Below, piece by piece: positions 9,502-18,640 of a stretch of DNA of 64,000 nt. Where the stretch lies: positions 51,650 through 115,649 of the forward strand of contig CANGIF010000005.1 of NCBI GenBank assembly GCA_947453885.1, in the 5' to 3' direction. The DNA comes from Flavobacteriaceae bacterium (GTDB taxonomy: Bacteria > Bacteroidota > Bacteroidia > Flavobacteriales > Flavobacteriaceae). Under the pieces are notes generated by a model that had not been told where the DNA came from, ran no database searches, and saw nothing but the letters and a program-made list of their open reading frames with translations. Every line of letters begins with the position of its first letter. Positions within the stretch are counted from its first letter, which is position 1. The position numbers were made by a program, and so were the translations under genes.

Positions 9502-10785
9502 TTACTGCACAATAAGTTTTTGTACTTCATTTTTTATGCCATCACTAACGGTAACTAAATAAATTCCTTTTTTGTAGTTATTAACATTTAGGATTGTTTT
9601 ACTTGTTTCAATCTTCTCTGAAACAAGTATTTTACCTAGCATGTCAGAAATGGTTACTTGAGTATTTGGAGAAAAAGAGGCTATTTCAATGTTAACAAAA
9701 CCTTGTGTAGGATTTGGATAAATTTTTAACGAAGAATCAGTAAAATTATTTTGATTAATTGCTAACAATTGTGAAATTTTTCTAATATTATTATTTCCAT
9801 AATCAGCAACAAATACATTGTCAGAAGAATCTACCGCTACTGCATCTGGATGTTGAAATTGGGCTATATTTCCAGTTCCATCTGCTAAGCCAGAAGAGCC
9901 AGATCCTGCTATTGTACTAACCATACCAGAAGATGCGATTTTCCTGATTTTATAATTATTCTTATCAGCTACAAAAACATTTCCTGAAGCATCGGTTGCC
10001 ACTCCTTGGGGAAAATTAAACTGAGCAACACCTCCAAATCCATCGTTAAAACCTTGGGAAGATCCAGCAAAGGTACTGACAACACCAGTAGATGTAATTT
10101 TTCTTACTTTATGATTATTTCGATCTGCAACATACACGTTACCAAAATAATCTGTTGCAACTCCAGTAGGGTTATTAAATTGAGCCGAAGAACTTGTTCC
10201 GTCTAAAAATCCAGCAACTCCAGAACCAGCTAAAGTACTTACTAAACCAGAAGGCAATATTTTTCTAATTCTTTGATTACTAGCGTCTGCTACATATATA
10301 TTCCCAGTATAATCGATTGCTAAACCTCCAGGCCCCCAAAATTGAGATGCAGTTCCTGTACCATCAGCAAAACCTTGTGTCGAACCAGCTAAAGTACTTA
10401 CAACTCCCGTTGGGGTGATCTTTCGTATTCTGTTGTTATTCATGTCTGAAACATACACATTACCAGTATTATCTACAGCTATTCCAAATGGACTGTTAAA
10501 TTGAGCCATTGAACCAGCGCCATCTGCAAATCCTAAAGTAGATCCTGCTAAAGTACTAACAATTCCTGTCGGTGATATTTTTCGAATCTTATTATTAGCT
10601 GTGTCAGCAACATACACATTTCCTGCAGCATCTGTAGCTACCCCATAAGGTTGATAAAATTGCGCCAAAATTCCAGAACCATCTGCAAAACCTTGTGAAG
10701 AACCAGCAAAGGTAGAAACAGTTACTTGAGCATTTAATGATAAAAAGGTTATAAATGTACTAGCTATTACGATAATTTTTTTCAT
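9502..10785 (-). CDS. Secreted NHL-repeat beta-propeller with type IX sorting domain
   Basis: 427 residues. Signal peptide (MKKIIVIASTFITFLSLNAQ), then six NHL repeats of about 54 residues. Each has the pattern VST[LFI]AGS..GF.DG....AQF..P.G[VI]A.D..GN[VI][YF]VAD..N..IRKI, so a six-bladed propeller is expected (about 22-345). The C-terminal ~80 residues (IYPNPTQGFVNIEI to VQKLIVQ) are a type A type IX secretion sorting domain. Such propellers usually mediate binding rather than catalysis, and the ligand is unknown. It is a single-gene unit on the minus strand, facing the tRNA. Confidence 0.88.
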   Translation of the reverse strand: MKKIIVIASTFITFLSLNAQVTVSTFAGSSQGFADGSGILAQFYQPYGVATDAAGNVYVADTANNKIRKISPTGIVSTLAGSTLGFADGAGSMAQFNSPFGIAVDNTGNVYVSDMNNNRIRKITPTGVVSTLAGSTQGFADGTGTASQFWGPGGLAIDYTGNIYVADASNQRIRKILPSGLVSTLAGSGVAGFLDGTSSSAQFNNPTGVATDYFGNVYVADRNNHKVRKITSTGVVSTFAGSSQGFNDGFGGVAQFNFPQGVATDASGNVFVADKNNYKIRKIASSGMVSTIAGSGSSGLADGTGNIAQFQHPDAVAVDSSDNVFVADYGNNNIRKISQLLAINQNNFTDSSLKIYPNPTQGFVNIEIASFSPNTQVTISDMLGKILVSEKIETSKTILNVNNYKKGIYLVTVSDGIKNEVQKLIVQ

Positions 10786-11272
10786 GTTGAAATATTTTAA
10801 AAAGTATTAAAATGAATATTTTGATTTAAAAAAAATGGGAATTACGAATAAAAAAAACCATTTATCATTTAAAAATCAAATATATAAAATTATTTGACAC
10901 ATTAAATAGTATACCTATAAAAATAGCTTTTTTAATTTGTCTAAAAAAATTATTTATGAAAAAAAGATTTAACAAGTTTTTAAGCTAAAAAAAATAATCC
11001 TTGATTATGTAACCTCTTATTTAACTATTAAACAAAAATTTTTTAATACAGTGTTTAATCATAATGTTTTAACAATCAAAACTTTGGATTGTTATAACAT
11101 TATGGTTTTGTAAATATTCTATATCAATTGAAAAACTACCTACTAAAACATATTGCACCTGCTTCATGTGAAACCCTTGCAACAATAAAGGGTTTAAAAA
11201 TACTTAACAACTTCCTGTCAAAAAGGATTAGACTCAAAAAACAATTGTTTTACACGACTTAAATCTTCCAAA
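10786..11272. other. Gene-free region between the divergently placed NHL and tspO loci
   Basis: 487 bp, extremely AT-rich. It holds the upstream region of the NHL gene, the inverted repeat at 11057-11107 and a smaller hairpin (AAACCCTT at 11171-11178 with AAGGGTTT at 11188-11195). Neither hairpin has a T-tract in a useful orientation. No coding frame is visible. Confidence 0.5.
11057..11107. repeat. Long imperfect inverted repeat (21-nt arms)
   Basis: Arms 11057-11077 and 11087-11107 pair at 20 of 21 positions, counting one G-U, around the 9-nt loop AAAACTTTG. It lies 165 bp beyond the tspO stop codon and has no T-tract on either strand, so it is not a standard terminator. Confidence 0.7.
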
Positions 11273-11749
11273 TCACCTATTCAACCACCAAATACTTGCG
11301 TTTAGTACACTAGCAAACGATACCCAAATAAAATAAGGCACCATTAAATAGCCTGCTATTTTATCTATTTTAGAAAATTTTAGATAGGTTTCGTAAAGTA
11401 ATAACCAAAAAACAATGATTTCTAAAAGAGCTAAAAAGGTATTTTGAAGTCCAAAAAACAAATAGGACCACAAGGCATTTAAACCCAATTGAATTGCAAA
11501 AAACAACAACGCATTTCGAACAGTCGTTTTGTTAAACCCTATTTTGTTCCAAACCAAACCACTAGCAAGTCCCATAAATAGGTAAAGCACAGTCCACACT
11601 GGAGCAAAAACCCAATTTGGGGGGTTAAAAACCGGTTTTTTCAACAATACATACCATGTAGCAATACTAGTTTTAGTATTCATTCCAGATAAATAGCCAA
11701 TGGCTAAACAGGTAGTAATCATGGTTAAAATTTTGGTGTACTTATTCAT
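11273..11749 (-). CDS. tspO: TspO/MBR family membrane protein
   Basis: 158-residue protein of the TspO/peripheral benzodiazepine receptor family (PF03073), five membrane helices. In other bacteria these bind porphyrins and similar ligands. Recognisable family sequence: WYVLLKKPVFNPPNWVFAPVWTV, then LYLFMGLASGLVW, and a tryptophan-rich C-terminus (NASIWWLNR). The gene is divergent from mvaD with 80 bp between them, so the two promoters share that gap. Confidence 0.93.
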   Translation of the reverse strand: MNKYTKILTMITTCLAIGYLSGMNTKTSIATWYVLLKKPVFNPPNWVFAPVWTVLYLFMGLASGLVWNKIGFNKTTVRNALLFFAIQLGLNALWSYLFFGLQNTFLALLEIIVFWLLLYETYLKFSKIDKIAGYLMVPYFIWVSFASVLNASIWWLNR

Positions 11750-11805
11750 ACTTTTTTTTTAAATCAAAAGTAATAAACAAAAGGGTAGTCTTTTTATAAA
11801 AAAAG

Positions 11806-11813
11806 TATCTTTG
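11806..11813 (+). promoter_or_regulatory. -7 element for the mevalonate gene cluster (TATCTTTG)
   Basis: Exact TAnnTTTG match 16 bp before the mvaD ATG. A -33 TTG is not obvious. The position gives a very short leader, as often seen in Flavobacteriaceae. Confidence 0.55.
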
Positions 11814-11829
11814 TTAAAATTTATACGAT

Positions 11830-12954
11830 ATGTTTTCGGAAACTGATTTTAGAATTCACACGCAACCAAAGGAAATTGTAACTGCAAGTTTTGAATGGAG
11901 TGCTCCAAGTAACATTGCTTTAGTAAAATATTGGGGGAAAAAAGAGCATCAGTTGGATACTTTTGGGAACACAGCCACTCAAATTCCAGCCAATCCCTCT
12001 TTAAGTTTTACTTTAAAAAACTGTAAAACAATAACCAAAACTACTTTTACAAAAAAAAATCGTTCAACTGCTGCTTCAAACTTGTTATCATTTGAATTTT
12101 TATTTGAGGGCGCGCCTAAAACAACATTTAATCCTAAAATCGCAACTTTTTTAGATCGAATTGTAGCTTTTTGCCCTTACCTAAAAGAGTATCAAATTGT
12201 AATAGACAGTAAAAACACATTTCCACACAGTTCAGGAATTGCTTCTTCTGCCTCTAGTATGGCTGCTCTTTCGGTTAATATTATGAGTTTAGAAAAACAA
12301 CTCTATCCTGATTTGTCGGAGGAACGGTTTTATGCTAAAGCTTCTTTTTTGGCACGTTTGGGATCCGGTAGTGCTTGTAGAAGCATTAAAGGGAATACAG
12401 TAATTTGGGGTAAACATGACTTAATTCCATCAAGTACAAATCTTTTTGGTGTGCCAACGCCTTTTCAATTACATACTGTTTTTGAAAACTATCAAGATAC
12501 TATTTTGCTTGTAGACAAAGGAGAAAAGCAAGTATCTAGTTCGGTTGGTCACAACTTAATGCACAACCATCCATTTGCAGCAAATCGATTTGAACAAGCT
12601 CATCAAAATTTATCCAAACTTGTTGCAGTTTTAAAAAATGGCGATTTAGACACTTTTATTGAAATTGTTGAAAGTGAAGCCATAACACTTCACGCCATGA
12701 TGATGACTTCTTTACCTTATTTTGTTTTAATGAAACCCAATACATTAGCTATTTTGAACACAATTTGGGAATTTAGACGCCAATCAAAAATACCTATTTG
12801 TTTTACGCTAGATGCTGGAGCCAACGTACATGTTTTATATCCAAAATCGGCACAAGAAAAAACGTTACAATTTATTAAAGACGAATTAGTTGTCTATTGT
12901 CAAAATGGTCAGTATATTTGCGACGAAATGGGCTTTGGGGCAATTGAGAATTGA
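11830..12954 (+). CDS. mvaD: Diphosphomevalonate decarboxylase
   Basis: GHMP-superfamily enzyme that converts mevalonate diphosphate to isopentenyl diphosphate, the last step of the mevalonate route. The 374-residue protein shows the family N-terminus SNIALVKYWGKKEHQLDTFGNT and NPSLSFTL, the ATP-binding glycine/serine-rich SSGIASSASSMAAL, and ARLGSGSACRSIKG, which is diagnostic for this decarboxylase. The DAGANVHVLYP motif near the C-terminus also fits. It heads a cluster with a GHMP kinase 23 bp downstream and a UbiA prenyltransferase after that, consistent with isoprenoid synthesis. Confidence 0.95.
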   Translation: MFSETDFRIHTQPKEIVTASFEWSAPSNIALVKYWGKKEHQLDTFGNTATQIPANPSLSFTLKNCKTITKTTFTKKNRSTAASNLLSFEFLFEGAPKTTFNPKIATFLDRIVAFCPYLKEYQIVIDSKNTFPHSSGIASSASSMAALSVNIMSLEKQLYPDLSEERFYAKASFLARLGSGSACRSIKGNTVIWGKHDLIPSSTNLFGVPTPFQLHTVFENYQDTILLVDKGEKQVSSSVGHNLMHNHPFAANRFEQAHQNLSKLVAVLKNGDLDTFIEIVESEAITLHAMMMTSLPYFVLMKPNTLAILNTIWEFRRQSKIPICFTLDAGANVHVLYPKSAQEKTLQFIKDELVVYCQNGQYICDEMGFGAIEN

Positions 12955-12977
12955 ATTGGAATTAACAATTAAAAAAC

Positions 12978-13916
12978 ATGAAAGGACCACTATTTTATTC
13001 AAAAATATTACTATTCGGAGAATACGGAATCATAAAAGATTCAAAAGGGCTTTCCATTCCTTATAATTTCTACAATGGTGCCTTAAAAGTAATTGAAAAT
13101 CCTACAACCGAAGCTATAGAATCCAATACGAAACTAAAGAAATATGTTGCGTATTTAGCGAATCTTCAAGAAGCGCAATCTGAATTGGTTACTTTCAATT
13201 TAGAAATGTTGCAAACGGATGTCGAGCGTGGAATGTACTTTGATTCCAGTATCCCTCAAGGATACGGGGTGGGGAGTAGTGGCGCTCTAGTTGCAGCAAT
13301 TTATGATAAATATGCCTATAATAAAATTACAGTTTTAGAAAATTTAACAAGAGACAAACTGTTACAATTAAAAAACATTTTTGCTGTAATGGAATCTTTT
13401 TTTCATGGAAAAAGCTCTGGACTAGATCCACTAAATTCCTATTTAAGCATACCTATCTTAATCAATTCCAAAGACAATATTGAAGCAACAGGAATTCCGT
13501 CTCAAAGTACAACTGGAAAAGGTGCCGTGTTTTTACTAGATTCAGGAATAGTTGGCGAAACCGCACCTATGGTTTCAATATTTATGGAAAATTTAAAAGA
13601 CCAAGGATTTAGAAAAATGTTAAAAACGCAGTTTGTAAAACATACTGATGCTTGTGTTGAAAATTTTTTAGGTGGCGATATAAAAGCCTTGTTTTCAAAT
13701 ACCAAAAAACTTTCTAAAGTAGTTTTAAGCAACTTTAAACCGATGATCCCGGAACAATTTCATAGCATTTGGCAAAAGGGAATTGACACGAATGATTATT
13801 ATTTAAAACTTTGTGGTTCTGGTGGCGGAGGTTATATACTTGGATTTACAGAAAACTTTGAAAAAGCTCAAGATTCTTTAAAAGAGTTTAAATTAGAAGT
13901 GGTGTACCAATTTTAA
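12978..13916 (+). CDS. GHMP family kinase, probable mevalonate kinase
   Basis: 312 residues. N-terminal SKILLFGEYGIIKDSKGLSIPY is the GHMP substrate-binding strand; PQGYGVGSSGALVAAIYDKY is the ATP-binding P-loop-like motif; LCGSGGGGYILGFTE is motif 3. Placement 23 bp after mvaD indicates a mevalonate-pathway kinase. Mevalonate kinase is most likely, but phosphomevalonate kinase cannot be excluded from sequence alone. Confidence 0.85.
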   Translation: MKGPLFYSKILLFGEYGIIKDSKGLSIPYNFYNGALKVIENPTTEAIESNTKLKKYVAYLANLQEAQSELVTFNLEMLQTDVERGMYFDSSIPQGYGVGSSGALVAAIYDKYAYNKITVLENLTRDKLLQLKNIFAVMESFFHGKSSGLDPLNSYLSIPILINSKDNIEATGIPSQSTTGKGAVFLLDSGIVGETAPMVSIFMENLKDQGFRKMLKTQFVKHTDACVENFLGGDIKALFSNTKKLSKVVLSNFKPMIPEQFHSIWQKGIDTNDYYLKLCGSGGGGYILGFTENFEKAQDSLKEFKLEVVYQF

Positions 13917-13959
13917 TTTTTCAAAAGGTGGCGCATTAAAACATTGAGTATATGACACT

Positions 13960-14916
13960 ATGTTGACCCGTAAAAACAAACTTTTTATTTCAAAAGTTAT
14001 AAGTTTGTTCTCTGTGGTTAGAGGATACAACATCCCCATTATTGTATTGGCTCAATATCTTTCAGCAATATTTATTTTAGCTCCAGAAAAGAGAGCCTTA
14101 TCCATATTAACAGATCTTAACTTGTTAGTGTTGGTGTTTTCAACTACATTAGCAATAGCATCTGGCTATATTATAAACAGCTTTTACGACAGCAAAAAAG
14201 ACTTGATAAACAGACCTAACAAATCAATTTTGGATCGATTGGTTAGCCAAAAAACTAAACTTAACGTATATTTCAGTTTAAATTTTATAGCTACTGTTTT
14301 AGCCTTATTCATTTCTTGGCGAGCAGCATTGTTTTTTGCAACCTATATTTTTTTAATTTGGTTTTACTCACACAAACTTAAAAAGCAACTTTTTGTAGGA
14401 AATATAATGGCGGCACTTTTAGCTATACTTCCTTTTTTTTGTATTTTACTTTACTTTTATTTTAAACTACCATTTGAAGAAATAGAAAATCATAAAGACG
14501 ATTTAGCAGTTATATTTACTCATGCAACGTTTTTGTTTTTACTACTTTTAATTAAAGAATTGATCAAAGATTTAGAAAATATAAAAGGAGATTTAGCAAA
14601 CGAATACCGAACAATTCCAATTGTTTATAGTGAAATGTGGTCCAAAAAAATAGTGCTTTCTTTGGTTGTAGCTTCTGTAGTTCCAGTGTATTTATTGATC
14701 ACTATTTTTGACGTTGGCTACATGGATAGCTATTTTTATTGTTGTTTAATTGTACTCATTTTTTTTCTGCTAAAACTTTGGAAATCCTCTACCAAAGAAC
14801 AATTTTTAACACTCCACACCGTTTTGAAAATTCTTATTGTAGCAGGTGTGTTTTGCATTGTTTTAATCAATCCTAATGTTCTATGGCACGGCAAAAAACT
14901 GTTGCTTAACCATTAA
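13960..14916 (+). CDS. UbiA family prenyltransferase (geranylgeranylglycerol-phosphate geranylgeranyltransferase-like)
   Basis: 318-residue polytopic membrane protein with about nine hydrophobic helices. Both Asp-rich prenyl-diphosphate/Mg motifs of the UbiA family are present: NSFYDSKKDLINRPNKSI (NxxxDxxxD) and KELIKDLENIKGDLANEYRT. In Bacteroidota this branch is commonly assigned to transfer of a geranylgeranyl chain onto geranylgeranylglyceryl phosphate, but the acceptor cannot be proved from sequence. It follows mvaD and the GHMP kinase, 43 bp after the latter, which would supply its isoprenoid precursor. An out-of-phase ATG at 13952 is blocked by an early stop, supporting the start at 13960. 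Confidence 0.8.
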   Translation: MLTRKNKLFISKVISLFSVVRGYNIPIIVLAQYLSAIFILAPEKRALSILTDLNLLVLVFSTTLAIASGYIINSFYDSKKDLINRPNKSILDRLVSQKTKLNVYFSLNFIATVLALFISWRAALFFATYIFLIWFYSHKLKKQLFVGNIMAALLAILPFFCILLYFYFKLPFEEIENHKDDLAVIFTHATFLFLLLLIKELIKDLENIKGDLANEYRTIPIVYSEMWSKKIVLSLVVASVVPVYLLITIFDVGYMDSYFYCCLIVLIFFLLKLWKSSTKEQFLTLHTVLKILIVAGVFCIVLINPNVLWHGKKLLLNH

Positions 14917-14985
14917 GCTATATCATATAAAACAGTTTGTAGTAAGGATATAGTGTTATAACCAATTTTATCCTTCAGAAATAGT

Positions 14986-14993
14986 TATCTTTG
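14986..14993 (+). promoter_or_regulatory. -7 element before the pseudouridine synthase gene (TATCTTTG)
   Basis: Exact TAnnTTTG match 18 bp before the ATG at 15012. No clear TTG at the expected distance. Confidence 0.5.
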
Positions 14994-15011
14994 CCAAAAT
15001 AGTAGTAGAAT

Positions 15012-15920
15012 ATGAATAATAAGGAAGGCAATAATAAAAAAGTTGGAGCACGAACAACTAGTTCAAGAACAAACTCAAACAAGCCAAAACCTGCAATGGC
15101 AAAGCGGGCTCAAGGACCTAAAAAGGCAAAGCCAACTAACAAACCAGCAGCAGTTGAAACAAATAAATTAGAGAAAAAGCCCAATCAAGCTCCTAAACGA
15201 CCTAAAGTAGCGGACGAAATTCGATTGAACAAATACATTTCAAATTCGGGTGTGTGTTCTCGTCGTGATGCAGACATATACATTCAATCAGGAAATGTAA
15301 AAGTAAACGGAATTCCTGTAGTAGAAATGGGCTATATGGTTAAACCAGGTGATGTTGTTAATTTTGATGGCGCCATATTGACTCCAGAAAAAAAAGAATA
15401 TTTGCTTTTAAACAAACCTAAAAACTTCACAACATCAGCAGATGTTAATGAAGAACATAAAAATGTGTTAGAATTAGTTCGTGGCGCAACTAAAGCCAAT
15501 GTACTTCCTGTTGGTAGAATGGACAAAAACACAACCGGACTTTTGTTATTTACAAACGATACGGATATGATTAGAAAGTTCAGTTTACCAAATCAAAAAT
15601 CATCTAAAATTTATCAGGTTAGCTTGGATAAAAACCTAAAATACGAAGATTTGGAGAAAATTTCGGGAGGAGTGGTTCTTGACGGTCATCGATTGTTTGT
15701 AGAGGAAATTAGTTACATAGAAAACGAATCTAAAAATGAAATTGGAATTAAACTACGAACTTCAAATGTAAAAGTAGTACGTGCTATTTTTGAAAACTTC
15801 AACTACGATGTTTTACGCATTGACCGAGTTTCGTTTGCAGGTTTAACCAAAAAGAATTTACCAAGAGGCAATTGGAGGGTTTTAACGGACCAAGAAGTCA
15901 TCAATTTAAAAAACATATAA
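15012..15920 (+). CDS. rRNA pseudouridine synthase (RsuA/RluB family)
   Basis: 302 residues. A lysine/proline/alanine-rich, probably disordered N-terminus (1-70) precedes an S4 RNA-binding domain (about 73-120; RLNKYISNSGVCSRRDADIY). The RsuA/RluB/RluE/RluF catalytic domain follows, with the active-site aspartate in VGRMDKNTTGLLLFTND. The C-terminal FENFNYDVLRIDRVSFAGL is also typical. Likely modifies 23S rRNA (RluB-like), but the exact target uridine is inference. The basic N-terminal extension is common in Bacteroidota members. A terminator follows 20 bp after the stop. Confidence 0.9.
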   Translation: MNNKEGNNKKVGARTTSSRTNSNKPKPAMAKRAQGPKKAKPTNKPAAVETNKLEKKPNQAPKRPKVADEIRLNKYISNSGVCSRRDADIYIQSGNVKVNGIPVVEMGYMVKPGDVVNFDGAILTPEKKEYLLLNKPKNFTTSADVNEEHKNVLELVRGATKANVLPVGRMDKNTTGLLLFTNDTDMIRKFSLPNQKSSKIYQVSLDKNLKYEDLEKISGGVVLDGHRLFVEEISYIENESKNEIGIKLRTSNVKVVRAIFENFNYDVLRIDRVSFAGLTKKNLPRGNWRVLTDQEVINLKNI

Positions 15921-15940
15921 CCAAAATACACACTAACTAC

Positions 15941-15977
15941 AATTCCTGCTGCTACTTGCTAGCAGGAATTTTTTATT
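15941..15977 (+). terminator. Rho-independent terminator after the pseudouridine synthase gene
   Basis: Perfect 10-bp stem AATTCCTGCT / AGCAGGAATT (15941-15950, 15961-15970) with a 10-nt loop and a TTTTATTT tail. Confidence 0.88.
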
Positions 15978-15991
15978 TGAATTCTAACCAG

Positions 15992-16351
15992 ATGCACAAT
16001 CAATTGCTTTTTATCGCTCATAAATGGTTCGATGCTTTTAACAACCATCAACTGGAACAACTATTAGAATTGTACGACGATGAAGCCGAACATTTTAGTC
16101 CAAAACTAAAAATAAGATTTCCTGAAACAAATGGACTTGTACAAGGAAAGCCAGCCTTGAGAGCTTGGTGGCAAGACGCTTTTGAAAGGTTGCCTTCGCT
16201 ACAATATGAAGTTAAAACACTAACAGCAAATTCCGATCGTGTTTTTATGGAATACATTCGTAAAGTCGATCATGAGGCAGACATCCAAATAGCAGAAGTG
16301 TTAGTTGTCAAAAACGGGAAAATTGTATATTCAAGAGTGTACCATTCCTAA
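15992..16351 (+). CDS. SnoaL/NTF2-like fold protein
   Basis: 119 residues, small cone-shaped alpha+beta fold expected. The pattern WFDAFNNHQLEQLLELYDDEAEHFSP, the LRAWWQDAFERLP helix and the C-terminal VLVVKNGKIVYSRVYHS strand are typical of SnoaL-like polyketide-cyclase-fold or nuclear-transport-factor-2-like proteins. No catalytic assignment is possible. The frame is open back to 15872, but that extension runs through the preceding gene and its terminator, so ATG at 15992 is the real start. It begins only 15 bp after the terminator, so it may be expressed by readthrough or from an unrecognised promoter. Confidence 0.75.
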   Translation: MHNQLLFIAHKWFDAFNNHQLEQLLELYDDEAEHFSPKLKIRFPETNGLVQGKPALRAWWQDAFERLPSLQYEVKTLTANSDRVFMEYIRKVDHEADIQIAEVLVVKNGKIVYSRVYHS

Positions 16352-16446
16352 CTAATTTTTTATACTTTTATTCCAATCTAATTTCAAACCATCACCAATG
16401 TATAGCAATATTGAAGGAAAACAATAACAAATAAATTCTACACAAT

Positions 16447-18210
16447 ATGAAAAAAACAATCGTATTTTTTGTTGTATTAGCAATAACAACACTTGTTTTG
16501 AGTTGTAAAACCGAAACACAGTCGACCGCTTTTAAAACGGTAACACAAAATTATTTTAATGATAAAAATATTTTAAATCCATTGGATGCGACTCAAAGTG
16601 GACAAAGCCAATTTGACGATCAACTTCAAATGGACATGACCGACGGATACCGATTGAAACAAACAGAATTTTACAACAAATACGAAAAACTACTATCCAC
16701 TTTTAATCCCAAAAAACTTACAGCTGAAGAGCAAAACAGCTACGAAATACTTAAATGGGAAGTAATGATTGGTAAAGAAATGTTGAAACAACCTACCAAT
16801 TTATTGCCGCTACACCAATTTTCAGGCGTTCATTTAACAATGGCACAATTTGCAGGTGGAACAAGCGCACAACCGTTCAAAACAGAAAACGATTATGCTA
16901 AATTTTTGAAAAGAATGGAATTGTATGTAGTTTGGCTTGATTCTGCTCAGGTGTATTTAAAAAAAGGCATGCAAAAAGGGGTTGTGTTACCCAAAGCTTT
17001 GACTGAAAAAGTAATTCCGCAATTTGCTGAAATGCCTACTGAAAAAGTAGAAGACAATCAGTTTTATACAGCATTGAAACGAATGCCAACATCAATTTCA
17101 AAAGAAAAACAACATCAAATAGCAGCTCAATATGCGCTTGTAATACAGACAAAGTTAGTGCCACAGTATCAAAAAATGGCAGCTTTTCTTCAATCAGCTT
17201 ATCTGCCTGCTTCCAGAACCTCAAGTGGCATTGGTAGTTTTGCTTTTGGAAAAACCCTATACCAATCGTTAGCAAAACAATGGACTACCACCACGCTTAC
17301 TCCCGATGAAATTCATCAATTGGGTTTAAAAGAAGTTGCAAGATTAAACGCTGAAATGGAAAAAGTTAAAAATCAAGTGGGATTTAAAGGAACTTTGATT
17401 GCTTTTTTAAACGATGTACGAAACAAACCTGCATTAAAGCCTTTTAAAAAACCCGAAGAAGTGTTGGCTAATTTTGAAAAAATTTATGCTAAAATCAAAC
17501 CCAATGTGGACCAGCTTTTTGCACTTCAGCCAACAACTAAATTTGAAATTAGAAGAACAGAAGCCTTTAGAGAAAAAACAGCTAGTGCCGAATATGTTCA
17601 AGGAGCAGCAGACGGTAGTCGTCCGGGTATTTTCTATGTGCCAATTCCAGATGTTTCCAACTACAATGTGTTAGAAGACGAAGATTTGTTTCTTCATGAG
17701 GCCATTCCAGGACATCATTTCCAAATTTCTTTACAACAAGAAAGTAAAACCTTACCCGATTTTAGAAAATTCAATTGGTTTGGTGCTTACGGCGAAGGTT
17801 GGGCTTTGTATTGCGAAAGTTTAGGAAAAGAGCTTGGATTGTACCAAGACCCCTACCAATATTTAGGGATGCTGAACGACGAAATGCACCGCGCTATCCG
17901 TTTGGTGGTAGATACCGGCATTCACAGTAAAGGCTGGACAAGAGAGCAAGCCATAGCCTATTCGCTTCAAAACGAAGCAGAAACAGAAGCCAGTATTACC
18001 TCCGAAATAGAACGTTACATGGCCATTCCGGGACAAGCGTTGTCCTACAAAATTGGGCAACTAAAAATACTAGAACTCCGACAAAAAGCACAAACCAAAA
18101 TGGGCAGCCGATTTAACATCAAAACGTTTCACCAAAAAGTGTTAGAATCAGGCGTGATGCCGTTAGCATTGTTGGAACAAAAAATTAATGCATGGATTTC
18201 TGAAAAGTAA
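16447..18210 (+). CDS. DUF885 family lipoprotein, putative metallopeptidase
   Basis: 587 residues. A lipoprotein signal (TTLVLSCKTE, lipobox cysteine at about residue 20) places it at a membrane facing the periplasm. The DUF885 domain (PF05960) fills the rest. A zinc-peptidase-like motif HEAIPGHHFQ is preceded by EDLFLHEAIPG, and a glutamate-rich helix WFGAYGEGWALYCESLGKE follows, fitting a gluzincin-like site. The substrate is unknown and peptidase activity is inferred from the motif. It converges on the minus-strand LRR gene, with a shared bidirectional terminator between. Confidence 0.85.
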   Translation: MKKTIVFFVVLAITTLVLSCKTETQSTAFKTVTQNYFNDKNILNPLDATQSGQSQFDDQLQMDMTDGYRLKQTEFYNKYEKLLSTFNPKKLTAEEQNSYEILKWEVMIGKEMLKQPTNLLPLHQFSGVHLTMAQFAGGTSAQPFKTENDYAKFLKRMELYVVWLDSAQVYLKKGMQKGVVLPKALTEKVIPQFAEMPTEKVEDNQFYTALKRMPTSISKEKQHQIAAQYALVIQTKLVPQYQKMAAFLQSAYLPASRTSSGIGSFAFGKTLYQSLAKQWTTTTLTPDEIHQLGLKEVARLNAEMEKVKNQVGFKGTLIAFLNDVRNKPALKPFKKPEEVLANFEKIYAKIKPNVDQLFALQPTTKFEIRRTEAFREKTASAEYVQGAADGSRPGIFYVPIPDVSNYNVLEDEDLFLHEAIPGHHFQISLQQESKTLPDFRKFNWFGAYGEGWALYCESLGKELGLYQDPYQYLGMLNDEMHRAIRLVVDTGIHSKGWTREQAIAYSLQNEAETEASITSEIERYMAIPGQALSYKIGQLKILELRQKAQTKMGSRFNIKTFHQKVLESGVMPLALLEQKINAWISEK

Positions 18211-18289
18211 TATAAGACAATAATTACTTCGCTTTACATGTCAAACTACTAAGCAAAGCGTTAACATACCAAAAACAACAGTATTAGAA

Positions 18290-18331
18290 AAAACCCCTTC
18301 CAACTCCATTAAGGAATGAAAGGGGTTTTTG
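18290..18331. terminator. Bidirectional terminator, copy 1 of a repeated 40-bp unit
   Basis: Stem AAAACCCCTT (18290-18299) with AAGGGGTTTT (18320-18329), 20-nt loop, A-run on the left and T-run on the right. The genes at 16447 (+) and 18401 (-) converge here. The same 40 bases recur at 23211 and 27022. Confidence 0.88.
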
Positions 18332-18400
18332 AATTTTGAGTTTGTAACAGATTTTACAACTATTACATTCAACTCATAATTCAAAACTCAAAACTTTAAT

Positions 18401-18640
18401 TTAGTTCTTAACCAAACGAACGGTTTTAGTGTTCACACCTTGCGAAACCAAAACATTATATATTCCTGCAGAAAAGTCTTGTCCAATTGTTGCATTTTCA
18501 ATTTCAGAAGCGTTAACTTCTCTATTCTCGATTTGTTTCCCCATCATGTCGTACACGCTAACAAAAATTGTTTCGTCAGTGGATGCAGTTACTTGTAGTT
18601 TGAAAGCCGAGTTAAATGGATTTGGATAAGCAGCAACAGC
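18401..18640 (-). repeat. Sorting-domain coding repeat, copy 1
   Basis: Encodes the sorting domain (YPNPFNSAFKLQVTAS to the stop). Near-identical DNA occurs at 23323-23560 and 29417-29660, and its last third at 27133-27246. The conservation extends through the stop codon and, for copies 1 and 2, into the downstream terminator. Confidence 0.8.

Noticed and set aside
9324..9515. 63-residue open frame across the tRNA
   Set aside because: It runs through tRNA-Ser and the following terminator; the reading is a by-product of the tRNA sequence.
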